64,000 nt of DNA from Achatina immaculata (GCA_009760885.1 WNKJ01000256.1:1-64000); one strand, 5' to 3'; positions 43,630 to 56,437 are shown, counted from the first letter of the stretch. Notes: generated from the sequence alone by a model not told the origin. Translations and numbers: made by a program.

Positions 43630-44850
43630 TCCTGTTTTTGTCACAGCTCAGTATAAAAACATCTCAAAAATTGTATAAAAGGTGAATATTTTTATATTTC
43701 ATCTCTTTCTTCTATGGTATTTTTGTGTAGCTTCATAACATGGTTAGTTACAAATTATGTTTTTGTTTTGAAAAACGAACAGAACGACAGATCCTATCTA
43801 CTTATACAAGATGTTATCTATTTTGTTTTGTTAGCGAATGTATAATTTTTATCGAAGAATCGCAATGATATAGTACTTCTTGAGGAAGGACTAGACATAT
43901 TGTTATTACGTAACTTTGACTTTGAAAATCGTGGGCAAAAAGCCACGGAGAAAATAGACTCCTTTATTCTTTGAACATTTGTTTCATGAAAACAGTCAAG
44001 ATTCTAAAACGCTAGCAAAATTGTGTCAGACTTCCGCATCAAATCTTTCAGATAAGTTTTAACACATCACTCCTATTCTCTTTTGCCTAAACAATGTTGG
44101 TCTCACAGTAGTTAATACTGTTTCTCGCTAGGTCGAATTCTGAGAAGATCTCAGGGTTTGTCACGATTTATTCTAAAATAAAATCAGGTTAAGCAAATGT
44201 ATCACGAATATATCTACGTTCTACGTTAAGATACGTGCAGGAGTTTTATCCATACTTTTCTTTATAGACTGAAACGATACCGTAGAGGTCCTACTTCATG
44301 GTATTCAGTGCAATCTAGAAATGTTGATATTGAATCTTCGGTTTTTAGCATTGCTCTACAGAAATTATTTTCAGTGATATTCATACTTGTTTACACTTTT
44401 TTCTAGCTACAAACTGGAAAGAATAATCAATTAATGGGGTGAACTAGTAAAAAATACTGTTGGTGAGTAGAGAGATCAAAACAAGCACACAACTCCTTAG
44501 ATCACATCAAATATGGCTGTACATGTGTACACGAGGCCAGTGTAAGAACGTATTTGACAAGTTAGAATATCCAGCTTCAGTAGCCTGCTAAGTACAGGCA
44601 GAAATGCTAACACGAGTTTGCTGATGGCAGGGTAATGGCATCATTACTTAAGGATATAAAGGCGGTTACGAACTCTTTCACTTCAAAACAACACTGACAG
44701 TGGTGCCAGATCTTGCATGCCTACGCTCACTAATACTTGGAGCGATATTTAAGCATTCTATCACCTGAAAAGTAACATCTGCTGAAGCAGCATGGAGAAA
44801 GAACAACATTCCAGCTCATAATTAACACCTGGAACAGAGAATTGTGGGAA
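43630..44850. repeat. Non-coding tract of the GPCR unit, paralogous to 62200-63810
   Basis: Shared landmarks in the same order: ctcagtataaaaac, aaaggtgaatat, acaagatgttat, atctcaggt, ctagaaatgttg, tcggtttttagcattgct, acacgaggccagtgt and gagcgatatttaagca. No coding sequence in either copy. Confidence 0.85.
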
Positions 44851-44890
44851 AGCGTGAGTGCTAACAAATGTCAGCAATGCACTGGTTAGA

Positions 44891-45172
44891 AAGAAAGTTT
44901 AAATACATGTACTATATGTTTTGATAAAAGAAAGTTTAAACATGTGTACTATATGTTTTGATAAAAGAAACTTTATACATGTGTAATATATGTTTTGATA
45001 AAAGAAAGTTTAAACATGTGTACTATATGTTTTGATAAAAGAAACTTTATACATGTGTAATATATGTTTTGATAAAATAAGATTTAAATATGTGTACTAT
45101 ATGTTTTGATAAAATAAGATTTAAATATGTGTACTATATGTTTTGATAAAAGAAAGTTTACATATATACACT
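44891..45172. repeat. 37-bp minisatellite, about 7 copies
   Basis: Unit tatatgttttgataaaagaa plus agtttaaacatgtgtac, with two alternating variants. A further diverged unit lies at 48909-48935, beyond LINE A and a mariner, so those elements split the array. Confidence 0.9.
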
Positions 45173-45212
45173 ATATGCTAAGGTAGGGAAAAATAATACC
45201 GACGTTGAAAAA

Positions 45213-45638
45213 GTGATAGGGAAAGAAGGAATTGACGTGGTTAATCAGAACGGAGAAAGATTAATTGAAATATGTCTAACAGAGGGCATGGTCATTGGAG
45301 GCACAATATTCCCACACAAAGAGATACATAAAACAACGTGGATATCTCCACATGATAGAACTAGAAACCAGATAGATCATTTTTGTATTAGAAAGCAATA
45401 CAGAACATCTCTCATAGATGTAAGGGCTTATAGGGGTGCAGATGTCAACAGTGATCACAACCTGTGCATAGGGAAAATAAAACTAAAATTGAAAAGTCAA
45501 CACAAGGAATCAGTACACAGAAAGGTAAATAGCCACAGCCTACAAGAAGAAAATACTAACATTAATTTCAATCAGGAACTTGCCAATCATTCCAAAACGA
45601 CCAGTGAAGGTGAGGAGATATGTATAGATGAATTATGA
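45213..45638 (+). pseudogene. LINE A endonuclease C-terminal part
   Basis: A single open frame with the TWxSPxxRxxNQIDH and SDH motifs that form the active site of AP-like LINE endonucleases, then a basic linker. The N-terminal half with QETRW and GDFNA is absent, so it cannot fold as a full domain. Confidence 0.85.
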
Positions 45639-46104
45639 AATTCTTACAGCACAGCCATAATCACAGCAGCAAAAGTAAGCGCTGGACTGAAAAAAACCAA
45701 ATAGAAAAGCATGGCTATCAGAAAAAAACATGGAAGACGAGCAGTCAAATTAAACATGTTGAATGCAAAAACAGATCTTGGAAAAGCAACATACAAAGAA
45801 ATAGACAAGAAAGTAAAATGTTCAGCTAGAAGGGATAAAAGAGAATACAAAGACAACATGGCGAAAGAGGCAGAAAAAGCAGCAAAAACAGGAGAGAGTA
45901 AAACGTTACATAACATACAAAAGAGGCTAACAGGTACTATTACACATAAAGAAAGGCCAACCCTTAGAAAAACTGGAACCTGATTAACATCAAAGAAAGA
46001 CCAAAAGCAAAGATGGGCTGAACATTTCCAAGAAATACTTAATCGACCACATCCAAAAGAATTGTTAAACCTTGAAACTGACTTACCAGCCCCACAAATA
46101 AATG

Positions 46105-47194
46105 TCAACCTAGATTAAATTAAATTGCATGAAATTGAAACAGCAGTGAATTTAATGGCTAACAACAAAGCTGCAGGTGAAGATGAAATAACAGCCGAAA
46201 TGCTAAAAGCTATCAATAGTGACAACATGAGACAACTATAGAGAATGTTTAACAAGATTTGGAAAGAAGAAAATGCCCCTTCTAATTGGAAAAAACAAAT
46301 CAATTTTAAAATACCAAAAAGGCACCCTTAGTCGCTGTAACAACTGGAGAGGAGTAACTTTAATATCAGTTGTGTTAAAAGTATTTTGCAAAGTCATTTT
46401 GAATAGACTTAAAGATATAGTGGATACTGCAATGAGAGAAGAACAAGCAGGATTTCGAAAAGGGAGAAGCTATCTCGACCAGATCTTTACTCTAAGAATA
46501 ATACTTGAAGAACATATTGAAAAGCAGAAACCATTAATACTGAACTTCATAGATTTTAAAAAGGCATTTGATAGCATACACAGAGATTCATTATGGAGAA
46601 TTTTATGTCTATATGGTATACTATCTAAAATTGTCACTATCATTAAGGACTTATACAATGGACATGTTTCTGCAGTCAAGACAGAAGAAATGATGAGTGA
46701 ATGGTTCCAGATTGAAACAGGTGTGAAACAAGGATGTATACTGTCTCCTTTACTTTTTGGGAATACAATAGACTTCATAATGAAAAATGCTGCACAGGTA
46801 ACACAGGTATTGACTGGGTACATGGGACCCAACTAGAAGATCTTGATTTTACTATTTTGACATAAGTCTAATCAGTAATAATGTGAATTCCATGCAAGAA
46901 AAAACAGATATCCTGTCTTCACTGGCTAGCAAAATATGACTTGAAATTAACAAGGACAAAACAAAAATAATGAAAATTCCTCTCAATCAAAATGGAAAAA
47001 TACACATAGAAGGGACATATATTGAAGAAGTCAATCAATTTGCATACCTTGGCAGCTACATAGACCAGGATGGTGACACTAGAAAGGAAGTTAGGATCAG
47101 AATTGCAAAAGCAGCATCAATCTTCAAGAATCTTGAGAACATATGGAATTCAAAAGTTATAAGCACAAAAACCAAGTTAAGACTATTCAATTGA
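46105..47194 (+). pseudogene. LINE A reverse transcriptase
   Basis: Begins HEIETAVNLMANNKAAGEDE, then after a frame change NNWRGVTLISVVLKVFCKVI, GFRKGRSYLDQIF (about 46450), FIDFKKAFDSI (about 46548) and GVKQGCILSPLLF. The FADD site has decayed: after TQLEDLDF the reading is broken by a deletion near 46850. It resumes as KIPLNQNGKIHIEGTYIEEV and FAYLGSYIDQDGDTRKEVRI. About 95 percent identical by eye to the fragment at 2826-3668. Confidence 0.9.
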
Positions 47195-47659
47195 AATGTA
47201 ATATCCACCCTCATTTATGCATGCGAAAGCTGGAAAACAACTAAAGAAATAGACAAGAAATTAGACTCTTTTGAAAACAAATGCCTAAAGAAAATACGCA
47301 GCATCAAGTGGAACGAATTCAAGAACAATGCAGAGATAAGACAGATGACTGAACACAACCAGTCTCATGGGTGATCAGGAAAAGGAGATGGACATATGTT
47401 GGTCACTTGATGAGAAGAAATGATCAGATAATCCCAAAACAAGCTATCAAATGGAACACAACAGGCCGAAAAAAAGAGGGAGACCGCGTGAAACTCTGAA
47501 GAGGACATTGTTAAGAGAGGCCAAATTAACAGGCATAAAATCCTTTGATGTGGCTGAAAGATCGCCTAAGACATTGCGAGCCCTATGTGACGTTTAACGG
47601 CACGGGAAGGATATAAGATATAAGATATAAAATGTTGTGACAAAGGAAAGTATAATATA

Positions 47660-48906
47660 CGATGGGTGATTGATAAGTTCTTGGCATAAGGTACAAACAC
47701 TTGAAACACACAATTGATATTAGGTGCATTTGTAGATCAGGTTAGTGTAAGATTAAATACAAAGTTTCAATAAATTAACTGCAACCAATTTTTTTACAGG
47801 TTACTGAAGTAAGGGTGGCAGAAATTGAGAAAATGTATAGAATTTTTCATCGAGCAGTCATTCGCTACCTCTGCATCAAGGGCTTGTCATGGAAGGAGAT
47901 CCATGAGCATATTGTAGAGACTCCAGGGGAGAGTGCCCCTTCTTACAGCACAGTGAAGACATGCGAGGCTCAGTTCAAATGTGGAAGGGAGAGTCTGGAA
48001 AACCAAGAGCGGTAACAACTGGTGATACCACCGGCAGAATCCATGACATGATAATGGAGGATCGACGACTAACTGAGCGGTACATTGCTACTGTGTTGGG
48101 CATCTCCCAGGAACGTGTTCATGCCATTGTTCACAATGATCTTCAAATGGCAAAGGTCTCTGCTCGATGGGTCTCGAAACTTCTTGAAGCTGATCATAAA
48201 CGACAGCGTCTCAACATGCCAAGAGACAATATTGGCCATTTTTCTGCATATCCTGAAAAGTTTCTTCAGCAGTGTGTGATAATGGATGAGACTTGGGTTT
48301 ATCATATTCAACCAGAAATTAAAGAACAGTCAAAGCATTGGATCATGGATCCCTCTTCCAAAGAAAGCAAGGGTGTTTCTGTCTGCAGGCAAAGTGATGG
48401 CTTCCATCGTTTGCGATTCAGAAGGTGCGCTATTGGTAGACTATCTTCATAAAACGGTCACTGAGCCTATTACGTTAATTTTGTGAAGCAACTGCGGGTC
48501 AAACTGAAGGAAAAACGTCGAGGGAAATTGACGAGAGGAGTCATCTTTCATCAAGACAATGCTCCAGTTTACAAGTTGGCGGTGGCAATGGCTGCCATTC
48601 ATGAATGCGATACCAGCTTCTTGAACATCCTCCATATTCCCAGGATTATCCCCCTTCGGACTATTACCTGTTTACCAAATTCAGAAAGGAGCTCAGTGGT
48701 CGCAAATTTGCTTTAGATGATGATGTCATTCACGCTGTAGACCACTTTTTCTATTGGCACAAGATACGAAGAAGGGATCTTTATGGTCCAGGATCGCTGG
48801 ACTAAGTGCATAAACTTGCAAGGGGACTATGTTGAGAAATAACCCAAAAAAGTTGTCTACAAATAATCGGTTGTACCTTAAGCGGAGAACTTATCAATAA
48901 CCCTCG
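47660..48906 (+). mobile_element. mariner-like element 3, full length
   Basis: 1247 bp, flanked by TA, with inverted ends (left cgatgggtgattgataagtt; complement of the right end cgagggttattgataagttc). Inserted beside the LINE A tail, in the remains of the 37-bp minisatellite. The youngest-looking DNA transposon here by length, though its gene is broken. Confidence 0.95.
47815..48805 (+). pseudogene. mariner transposase (element 3), frameshifted
   Basis: N-terminal helix-turn-helix region FHRAVIRYLCIKGLSWKEIH, then TGRIHDMIMEDRRLTERYIA and VSKLLEADHKRQRLNM. All three catalytic Asp remain: MDETWVYH (first Asp at 48285), HQDNAPVY (second at 48555) and YPPSDYYLF (third at 48659). The 104-nt distance between the last two equals the 105 nt of a DD34D protein minus one base, showing a single-base loss between them. 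The sequence uses frames starting 47815, 47961, 48286, 48483 and 48605, so at least four frame changes break it. Inactive. Confidence 0.92.
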
Positions 48907-48909
48907 TAT

Positions 48910-50195
48910 GTATTATATGTTTTGGTTAAATAATATTTTTACAATGGCATGGCAACTAAAATTAGAAATGTTTTTCTTAGACAAGTTGGATTCAAGTCAG
49001 CATTTCCTAAAGACCAGCAGGAAGAAGTAAAGATGATATCCTTGAGGACTGATGTGAGTGTCAGGACCAGCAAACCAGATATTCAGGTAGTCTAAATCAC
49101 CTGAAAACTAGCACATTTCTAATACAACACATACTCGTTTTAACATTATAGCCTAGCTTCAGTATCTTTCTACCAGATTTTCTCATCAACATTTATTCTG
49201 ATAGTGAAAGTGTTAAAGCTGTAAGCATCTGCAAGTAGTTCTTCTTTTATAACGTCACATTTGTCCTAGACATCGCTTTAGAAATTACGAGAATATAGTT
49301 TATTAAAAAAATACCGTGGATGGGAAACTCTGGAGAAATCTTTAGTTGAAACTGAGGACAGAACACATTTTTTTTTAAATTCTGAAATTCTGAACAATGA
49401 AAAATGGCAAAGCTATCACATAATTTTAATACAGTATTTTTTCCAAGTGCATTCAGATAAAGAAAGTAATAATTTAACAACGGTTTTTTTTTTGGTAAGG
49501 TGGAAACGTATTTCCGCTGTTGAGTACTACAAAATTCCTAGACACATTATGTAGTGTTTTCCTGTTGTTAGCCGTCGTATGTGAAAAGTTTTGAACTTAA
49601 ATTTCCAGAATTACACTTCAAGGATGATAATTCTGTGATTTCTTATTGATGTAACATTTTTACATTAAGTTTTGTCATTCGTGTCTTAATTATCATAAAC
49701 ATGTGTGCAGTTTTTACGTGTTCCACTTTCTTATTTGTAATTCTCCAGATTCTAATAAAGACCTGGCTATTCTGATCAAACTGGTATCTTGTTCACGGTC
49801 ATTACTCTCACTATAGTATCACACGATGTCCAGAAACATTTCAGACTGGCGGGGTCCATGGTACATTTATTAGGTGAATGTTACAGAAATACTTTTTAGA
49901 TGAATGTTACAGTAACGTTTCGTTCATATTTTTGACGCGAGTGTTACAGTGATATGTACTAGACATGTTTATAACGTGAATGTTACCCACACACATAATC
50001 ATTATAAACAGCTGATACTACTCAGCTGTTTCTACCTTCTGATCTCAGACGCTTCAGAGAAAAGAACTGTTTTTAGAAGACAGACACGAGCCAGGTTTTA
50101 GTATATTTAACGAGCGATTGTGATAAGCAGGTACTTCACGAGGACATGTCCGAGAGCAGACACGAACAAACTGAGTCTGATATGGCCGCGTGTGC
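48910..50195. other. Intergenic; includes the GPCR-unit tract at 49150-49270
   Basis: 49150-49270 matches 63850-63990 (tttctaccaga, tttattctgat, gttaaagctg, tataacg). Short tgaatgttacag repeats occur at 49875-49985. No gene recognised. Confidence 0.55.
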
Positions 50196-50525
50196 TTCAG
50201 TCAACTGTGAATATAGAAGCTGAAAGATGAGAATAATAGTATGCAACTAAAATAGTTTCTTCTCAGTCAGCTGTAAATATAGAAGTTGAAAGATGAGAAT
50301 AATATCATGCAACTAAAATATTTTCTTCTCAGTCAGCTGTGAATATAGAAGTTGAGAGATGAGAATAATAGCATGCAACTAAAATATTTTCTTATCAGTC
50401 AAATGTGAATATAGAAGTTGAAAGATGAGAATAATAGCATGCAACTAAAATATTTTCTTCTCAGTCAACTATGAATATAGAAGTTGAAAGATGAGAATAA
50501 TAGCGTGCAACTAAAATATGTTCTT
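50196..50525. repeat. 66-bp minisatellite, 5 copies
   Basis: Unit gaatatagaagttgaaagat plus gagaataatagcatgcaact and aaaatattttcttctcagtcagctgt. Spacing is exactly 66 bp between successive gaatatag or aaatatag words. Confidence 0.95.
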
Positions 50526-50662
50526 CATTTTCTTAATGAAAATTTGCCTCAGACATACTGGCAGCATTATTTGTTACTTAATATGTGTGCAAATATCCCC
50601 ATACCCAGTGAAATAAATTTACAAGAAACTTTAACAGCTATAGCTTCTTTTATTTTAATACA

Positions 50663-50960
50663 GTCCCACATTCGATATTCTTTAGCTACAGTCAAACATT
50701 CGATAGTCTTTAGCTAAAGTCAAACATTCCATATTCTTTAGCTACAGTCAAACATTCGATATTCTTTAGCTACAGTCAAACATTCGATATTCTTAAGCTA
50801 CAGTCAAACATTCGATATTCTTTAGCTACAGTCAAACATTCGATATTCTTTAGCTACAGTCAAACATTCGATATTCTTTAGCTACAGTCAAACATTCGAT
50901 ATTCTTTAGCTACAGTCAAACATTCGATATTCTTTAGCTACAGTCAAACATTCGATATTC
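50663..50960. repeat. 28-bp minisatellite, about 10 copies
   Basis: Unit cattcgatattctttagcta plus cagtcaaa. The right-hand copies are almost identical and the left ones are more diverged. Confidence 0.95.
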
Positions 50961-51214
50961 TAACTAAAGGGACATCTTAGGAGAAAAAACACAACAACAA
51001 AAAAGTAAACAGAGAAAGGCTGGGGAAATGGACACAGATGAATAAACGAAACAAAATATACCCACGAAGAAACCTGATAATCTTGTTCCACGCATTCTTT
51101 TAGAATATCTTATGGTCGACAAATCTACACTTTTCTAAGAGTACTTGTGTTAAAATTCATGTCTATATACGAGTGTGTTTTATGCATGTTAAAAACTTTA
51201 TCCTTTCTCTTTTA
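50961..51214. other. Intergenic, no gene seen
   Basis: A+T-rich spacer between the 28-bp array and a LINE fragment. Confidence 0.5.
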
Positions 51215-51570
51215 CCGTGAGGTGTCGACGGGAGATGCAGTTGGTGTCAGTGGGTTCTATGATTAGTCTTGGCGATATTTATGCCGTAATTCGTGAGTTT
51301 TTCTCTAACTCCATCTATCCATCTTTTCCGCGGTCTTCTTCTAGATATGTGTCTGCATTTCTTTGCTTGTGGGACGTCTAGGCTAGCTGTATATGTGTCA
51401 TTCTCATTAACTGATCAAAGCACACTTAATACTTTGTTTCTCTATATATAATTATGTTTTTCTCTATATATTGTAGGCGTGGTGTAGTTCCCACCAATTG
51501 TCTTATGTCGTCATTTCTTATCTTGTCCATCCTCTTGAGGTTTGCTGCTTCTGTTTAGTCATCCAATTTC
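51215..51570 (-). mobile_element. LINE family G, C-terminal tail
   Basis: The minus strand reads MDKIRNDDIRQLVGTTPRLQ (51540-51480), then NDTYTASLDVPQAKKCRHIS and RRRPRKRWIDGVREKLTNYG to a stop at about 51254. The RPRKRW motif near the end of the ORF is typical of LINE ORF2 C-termini. RT is absent, and stops and frame changes are present. Confidence 0.7.
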
Positions 51571-54129
51571 ACATGTAGATATTGTGTTCTGCTGTCTCTT
51601 GATTAAGTGCTCATGTGTTATAATCAATTGAATCTCTTTGATCTGAATCATGATTAATTTCACAAAGACACGATCTGTTGCAGCTAATAACCTTCATAAA
51701 CTATATGTATAATGATGTCTAGAAGAATACGTCCAGATATATGAGACATAAGACCAAGAAACTGTTCTGTCAATATTTTGAGACGCATAGTCAAATATTT
51801 TCTTTGTACTTTAAATTATACCAAGGATAAGACATAAAGATAAGCTTGAGGGTTTCTATGCGAGCAAAAACTCTGGTTAAAGGCGGGGAATATGGTTTAT
51901 GGTCAAAGAAAGGTGACTCGTGTAAATCTTCTGAGTGAAATGAAATTATTATTGTTACTTATTTCCCTTGAATATTGGTGATTCAGTGGAGAAAATTCTG
52001 CATGTACCAGGACTTCATCTGATGTTTTTCTAGAAGGTCCAGTCCTTGGAGATAGGAAGGAGGTGATTACATTTTTGAGTAGCCGAGAGTTAGGTTTTGT
52101 TGGGTTAGGAAGTCTTCTTTTCGTTAGTAATGTAACCGTAAACCTAATGATTGTCAGCTTAATTATAATGTTTGTGATTAAGAGACGTTTGTTAGGAATA
52201 GCGGAATATTTTCGTTTAGTATCCTATCTTTTTGTGAGATGTAAGCCGTTTGGATTTTCCTTGTTATTGTATGCTGATCAGTTTGAGGTACGACATTATA
52301 TATTCTCACTAACATGAATTCATTGGCCAACATCATCATCATGTGGCGTTAAATAAATGTATTTCCGTGATTGGCAATATGAAAGCTTTGAATCAACTGA
52401 TTTAGCCCTACGGTTGAAAGAATCCTGGGATGAAAGTTGAAAATCAGAGGAGCTATGTACGAACGGCCCACAAGTCTGAAGTACCATGGAGTAGTCATGA
52501 TTTGGATGCTTATTAATACATACAGAAATAATTCAAAAATATAAGATACAAATATTTCACAGCATCAGTCATTATCAGTCGTCAATCCAGAGAAATGTTG
52601 ACAGATGTCACAGTTTTGATGCTATATGTTTTCTTATAATTCACGCTTCACACAGCGTGAATGGTCCTCAGGTGTCATCAATGTATGCGAAATAAGGTCA
52701 CCTTAAACGTGTCTGGATATTTCATGGGTTTAGGTTACTTGAACTCTTCGCCATTCGTTGCTTGTTTCCAGGTTATAACCTGGGATGTAGTCAGCTGACA
52801 ATAGTTGGGGCCTAGGAACAGTTCTGATGTCCAGTGTTGAGCCTTGCCCAATGTTCTTCCTACCTACCACCTACAAGCAAAACAAAATTCTGCTAACAGA
52901 GTCAAAACGCAGGCGGTGAGAGATATAGCAGTATTCCTGTAAAAACTGTTGGCCTGATAGTAAGGGCATTATTATGGGTTTTTCTTTTTCAGTTTTCTCC
53001 TGTTGAGATCCTTCGAGAAGGTCACGTGGGCTGCAAAACCCGTGACAGGAAATTGTGGGGGAAAGGGTGAGTGGGTGGAGATAGTTTTGGTTTGAACGAG
53101 TAACTTTGTGGACGTTTTTTGTGCGGTGTGATGTCTTCGTGGAACATATGAACGTTATAGTTGTACTGCAGTTGTACGTATGAATGGACTGGCCACATGG
53201 CAGGCATAGCCAGCCGGCAGTCAGATTTAATGTTATTTTCATCACAATTATCATCCTCCCATCAATAAATGTTCCAAGTCACCGTTACCCATTATTTACT
53301 TGACTATCTTTATCAGTTGTCGTCAACGTGAGGTTTTGAAGAGCCTGGATGAGAAGTATGTCCGGAACAGTGTTTAACTAATCTAGCAAGTGAGAATGAG
53401 AACTGGAATTATGTGTATAACTAGTCCAGTAACCTCAGCTCTCGAAGATCAAGAAGAAAGTCTACCCTGTTATTCACGTGCGTAACGTGATCACTGCGAT
53501 ACGATACGGCTTAAGTAAAGCCCCATTAACACACTGTACACACCAACAGTACAGACAGGAATAAGACCACTAGACCAAAATCCTATTATAGAGATGTGTA
53601 AATGTAGAGACACGATAGAGATGTGGGCCCCTGTGTACTGCGCTGCAAGTGTCGCCTACCAGAAGCAGCCTCTCAGAGAGCCTCACTGTATAATGTGTCA
53701 GCTTCTACGCCTGGACTCACTTGTCTCCGGGACGTCCTTGGGAGAGCAGAGAACAAGTTACAAAACACCAGCCACCAGGTTTAGTGTGTTAACACAAATA
53801 GCACAGATTCTGACTGTCCACACACGTGACTTTATTGTTCTGACTGTCCGCACACGTGACTTTGTTGTTCTGACTGACTTGACTGCACTCATTCAGTCAA
53901 CTACCTCCCTCTCTCTGATGTTACTGGGTCCCCGCTCCTGGGTTACAGATCACGAAAGACAACAAATTTATCATTAACCTTCTTCTCTGCTACTGCATCT
54001 CACTCTCTGGCTCTCCGCTGTCTTTGCATACTCCTGCCCCTCACACTGGGGTCTCTTACTATCTCACTATACTTAGTGTATCAAGTGTATAATCCTTAGC
54101 TTTGGGCATAAATCAACTCCTCTTTAATG
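51571..54129. other. Intergenic, no gene seen
   Basis: Isolated frames (52063-52317, hydrophobic; 52871-53254 minus; 53594-53977) show no family resemblance. Short repeats of actgtccacacacgtgactt occur near 53815-53865. Confidence 0.45.
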
Positions 54130-54510
54130 ACAACCAAGAACCTTTGGCCATATCAGAAAAAGAAGACCTACGACGGAACATGGATAACTAAGCAAGGACG
54201 TGTTAAATTCACAACATGAAGGTCAGCGCTGAAACAACGAAAATCATGGCCATAGCGAGAAGAAATCTTAACAAAGATATTGCTGGACAACCAGCCCTTG
54301 AAACAAGTGAAGCATTTCAGATACCTAGGTAGTACAATATCATCATCAAGTAAAACTTGACGCTTAGACAGAGGACAGATGTAATAAAGCGAATCAGGTC
54401 ATTGGGCAAGTGACATATTTACAGAAAAACAAATAAATCACAATTGAAACAAAAAGATCACTGTACAACACAATTTGTCTCTAACATCTATGCAATCATC
54501 TGTTCTGTAT
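54130..54510 (+). mobile_element. LINE family F fragment, post-catalytic RT region
   Basis: The plus strand reads EDLRRNMDN, a stop, then HNMKVSAETTKIMAIARRNL and NKDIAGQPALETSEAFQIP. This parallels MDNLAKKYKSHNMKISAKKT of LINE F at 33732-33340, in the opposite orientation. Decayed by stops and frameshifts. Confidence 0.7.
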
Positions 54511-55166
54511 GTTTTTACCTTTTTTAGTTTTTCTTTTTTTTCGTTTGTATGTTTATTATGTTTTCTCTTCCTTGCTTAATTTTATGTCTACTTTCCTTTT
54601 CTTCGCCATTTCGCGAAGTGTTTGGACGAGAAAATCAATAATCTGCAGTTATGAAGTGTCCATCAATTTTCTTCCCTTATCTAGATTCCTTGTTTAAATC
54701 TGGTTTCTTATACTGAGGCGAAGATTTTGCAGATTTGACTTGAATCAGGAAATTCAAGTCGCTTTATCGATTCAGTTCACACTAGAATAAAGAGATGATA
54801 GAGCCGCCAGAATCTCCGTCAGCTCTTCATAGAATAACTGGAATGGATACAAATTTGAGCGATGAATATTTATATGTAAGCATGTTAGAAAACAGGTTCC
54901 ATGATTGGAAAGGGAGAGGTTAGGATGAAAACAGGGGGGGGGGGGAGAGAATCAAGCTAGTGCACTATTCTGGGGCTCAATCAGAAGAGATGAGGTCTGC
55001 AGTGACTTTCTCTTCAGTCTCACTGAAGCTGCCAGCTGCTTATCTTTGCAGCCGAAGCAGGAAGATGTTGGGGGACAGCAGCGTCTAGGCTTGGGAGGGG
55101 AACATGGCACCTACTTTTTCTGTCTTCTGAATGTACCAAAAATGTTGAGGGTATATAATACTTCTT
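54511..55166. other. Intergenic, no gene seen
   Basis: T-rich tract near 54510-54600 and a run of ten or more G near 54934. It precedes the LINE B target site. Confidence 0.5.
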
Positions 55167-55180
55167 AGGCGGCTCCATCA

Positions 55181-56437
55181 GAATAATCATCAACAGAATT
55201 GTACCAACATTTGAGGAAAAACTTCGGAAAGAGCAGGCAGGATTTAGGAAAGGAAGATCATGCATAGACCACATATTTGTACTTAGACAAATATTAGAAC
55301 AGGCAAATGAGTGGCATAGTACAACATATGCATTATTCATAGATTTTGAGAAAGCCTTTGACAGTGTCAACAGAGATGCACTGTGGAAAATCCTAAGATG
55401 GCATGGCCTCCCCATAAGATAGTTAATGTAATCAAAGCCCTATACGAAGGTTTTCAGTGCAAAGTTATCTGTGGAGAACATACCTCCAGCAGCTTTAGGG
55501 TAAAACAGGAGTGAAACAGGGATGTGTACTATCACCAACATTATTTATCTTGGCAGTAGACTGGTTAATAAAGGAGGCAACATCAGACAAACGCAGAGAA
55601 TTACAATGGACCCTTGACACAGTGCTGGAAGACCTTGACTTTGCGGACGACATTTGTCTATTATCAAGCAGTCACAAAGATATGCAAGATAAAATAAACA
55701 AGCTAACTCAGAATGCAAACAACATAGGACTAAAGATCAAGGTAGGAAATACAAAGTTAATGAAGCAAAATGTGAACAGCAGAAATGTACTCAGAGTAGA
55801 TAGCAAGTTAGTGGAGGAGGTCAACGAATTTGTATACCTTGGCAGCAGAGTAGTAGAAAATGGAGACAGCACAGAGGACATCAACAGCAGACTTACTAGA
55901 GTAAACCAGGCTTTTGCAATGCTGCAGAATATATGGAAATTTAAAAAAACTAAGCATAAATATGAAAATCAGGATATTTAAGAGTAATGTTCTAAGTGTA
56001 CTACTCTATGGAAGTGAATACTGGAAAATCACCCAAACCATAGAAAACAAGTTGAATTATTTCCAGACTAAATGTTTACGAAGAATTAGAAAAATATGTT
56101 GGCCAAACAGCATAAGAAATAACATCTTATTGGCAGAAATGCAGATGAAACCACTGACAACAATTATTGAGGAAAGACGCTGGCGATGGTTGGGACATGT
56201 GCTCCGAATGACTGACAACTCACTACCAAAAATAGCACTAAGATGGACACCACAGGGGAACAGAAGTAAGGGTAGACCAAAAGAGACATGGAGAAGAACA
56301 ACAGAAAGGATGTTGAGCAATAGAGGGCTCACCTGGGCAAGAGCCAAAAAAAAGGCGAAGGACAGCCATTTGTGGAAAACCCTTGCGGAAGCCCCATATG
56401 CCCTGGACACTTAAGGTTCAGAGAGAGAGAGAGAGAG
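55181..56437 (+). mobile_element. LINE family B, 5'-truncated insertion with target-site duplication
   Basis: Flanked by a perfect 14-bp duplication, aggcggctccatca, at 55167-55180 and 56438-56451. It starts within RT and ends ttaaggttcagagagagaga in an AG tail. The perfect duplication and few lesions mark it as one of the younger insertions here. Confidence 0.95.
55184..56414 (+). pseudogene. LINE B reverse transcriptase and C-terminus, two or three frameshifts
   Basis: The first frame reads EKLRKEQAGFRKGRSCIDHI and FIDFEKAFDSVNRDALWKIL to about 55420. The second, from about 55424, reads KQGCVLSPTLFILAVDWLIK and DLDFADDICLLSSSHKDMQD, with the catalytic FADD at 55640-55651, then FVYLGSRVVENGDSTED. 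The third, from about 55935, reads SNVLSVLLYGSEYWKITQTI, ERRWRWLGHVLRMTD and KGRPKETWRRTTERML to TAA at 56412. No internal stop other than those caused by the frame changes. Endonuclease and N-terminal RT are lost by truncation. Confidence 0.92.

Larger units (their letters stand above)
45175..47640 (+). mobile_element. LINE family A, longest copy (endonuclease end to 3' terminus)
   Basis: Truncated inside the endonuclease just after the GDFN position (AKVGKNN at 45178). It includes KTTWISPHDRTRNQIDHFCI and RGADVNSDHNLCIGKIKLKL (45430-45490), the linker, RT and C-terminal region, and gtttaacggcacgggaagga near 47593. It ends with TAAGATA tail units. Frameshifts and stops occur throughout. Confidence 0.9.

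Noticed and set aside
45644..46108. 154-codon minus frame rich in Phe and Leu
   Set aside because: Antisense of the A-rich LINE A linker region.
52063..52317. Short hydrophobic frame resembling a membrane protein
   Set aside because: T-rich sequence gives hydrophobic codons by chance; no family resemblance or repeat elsewhere.
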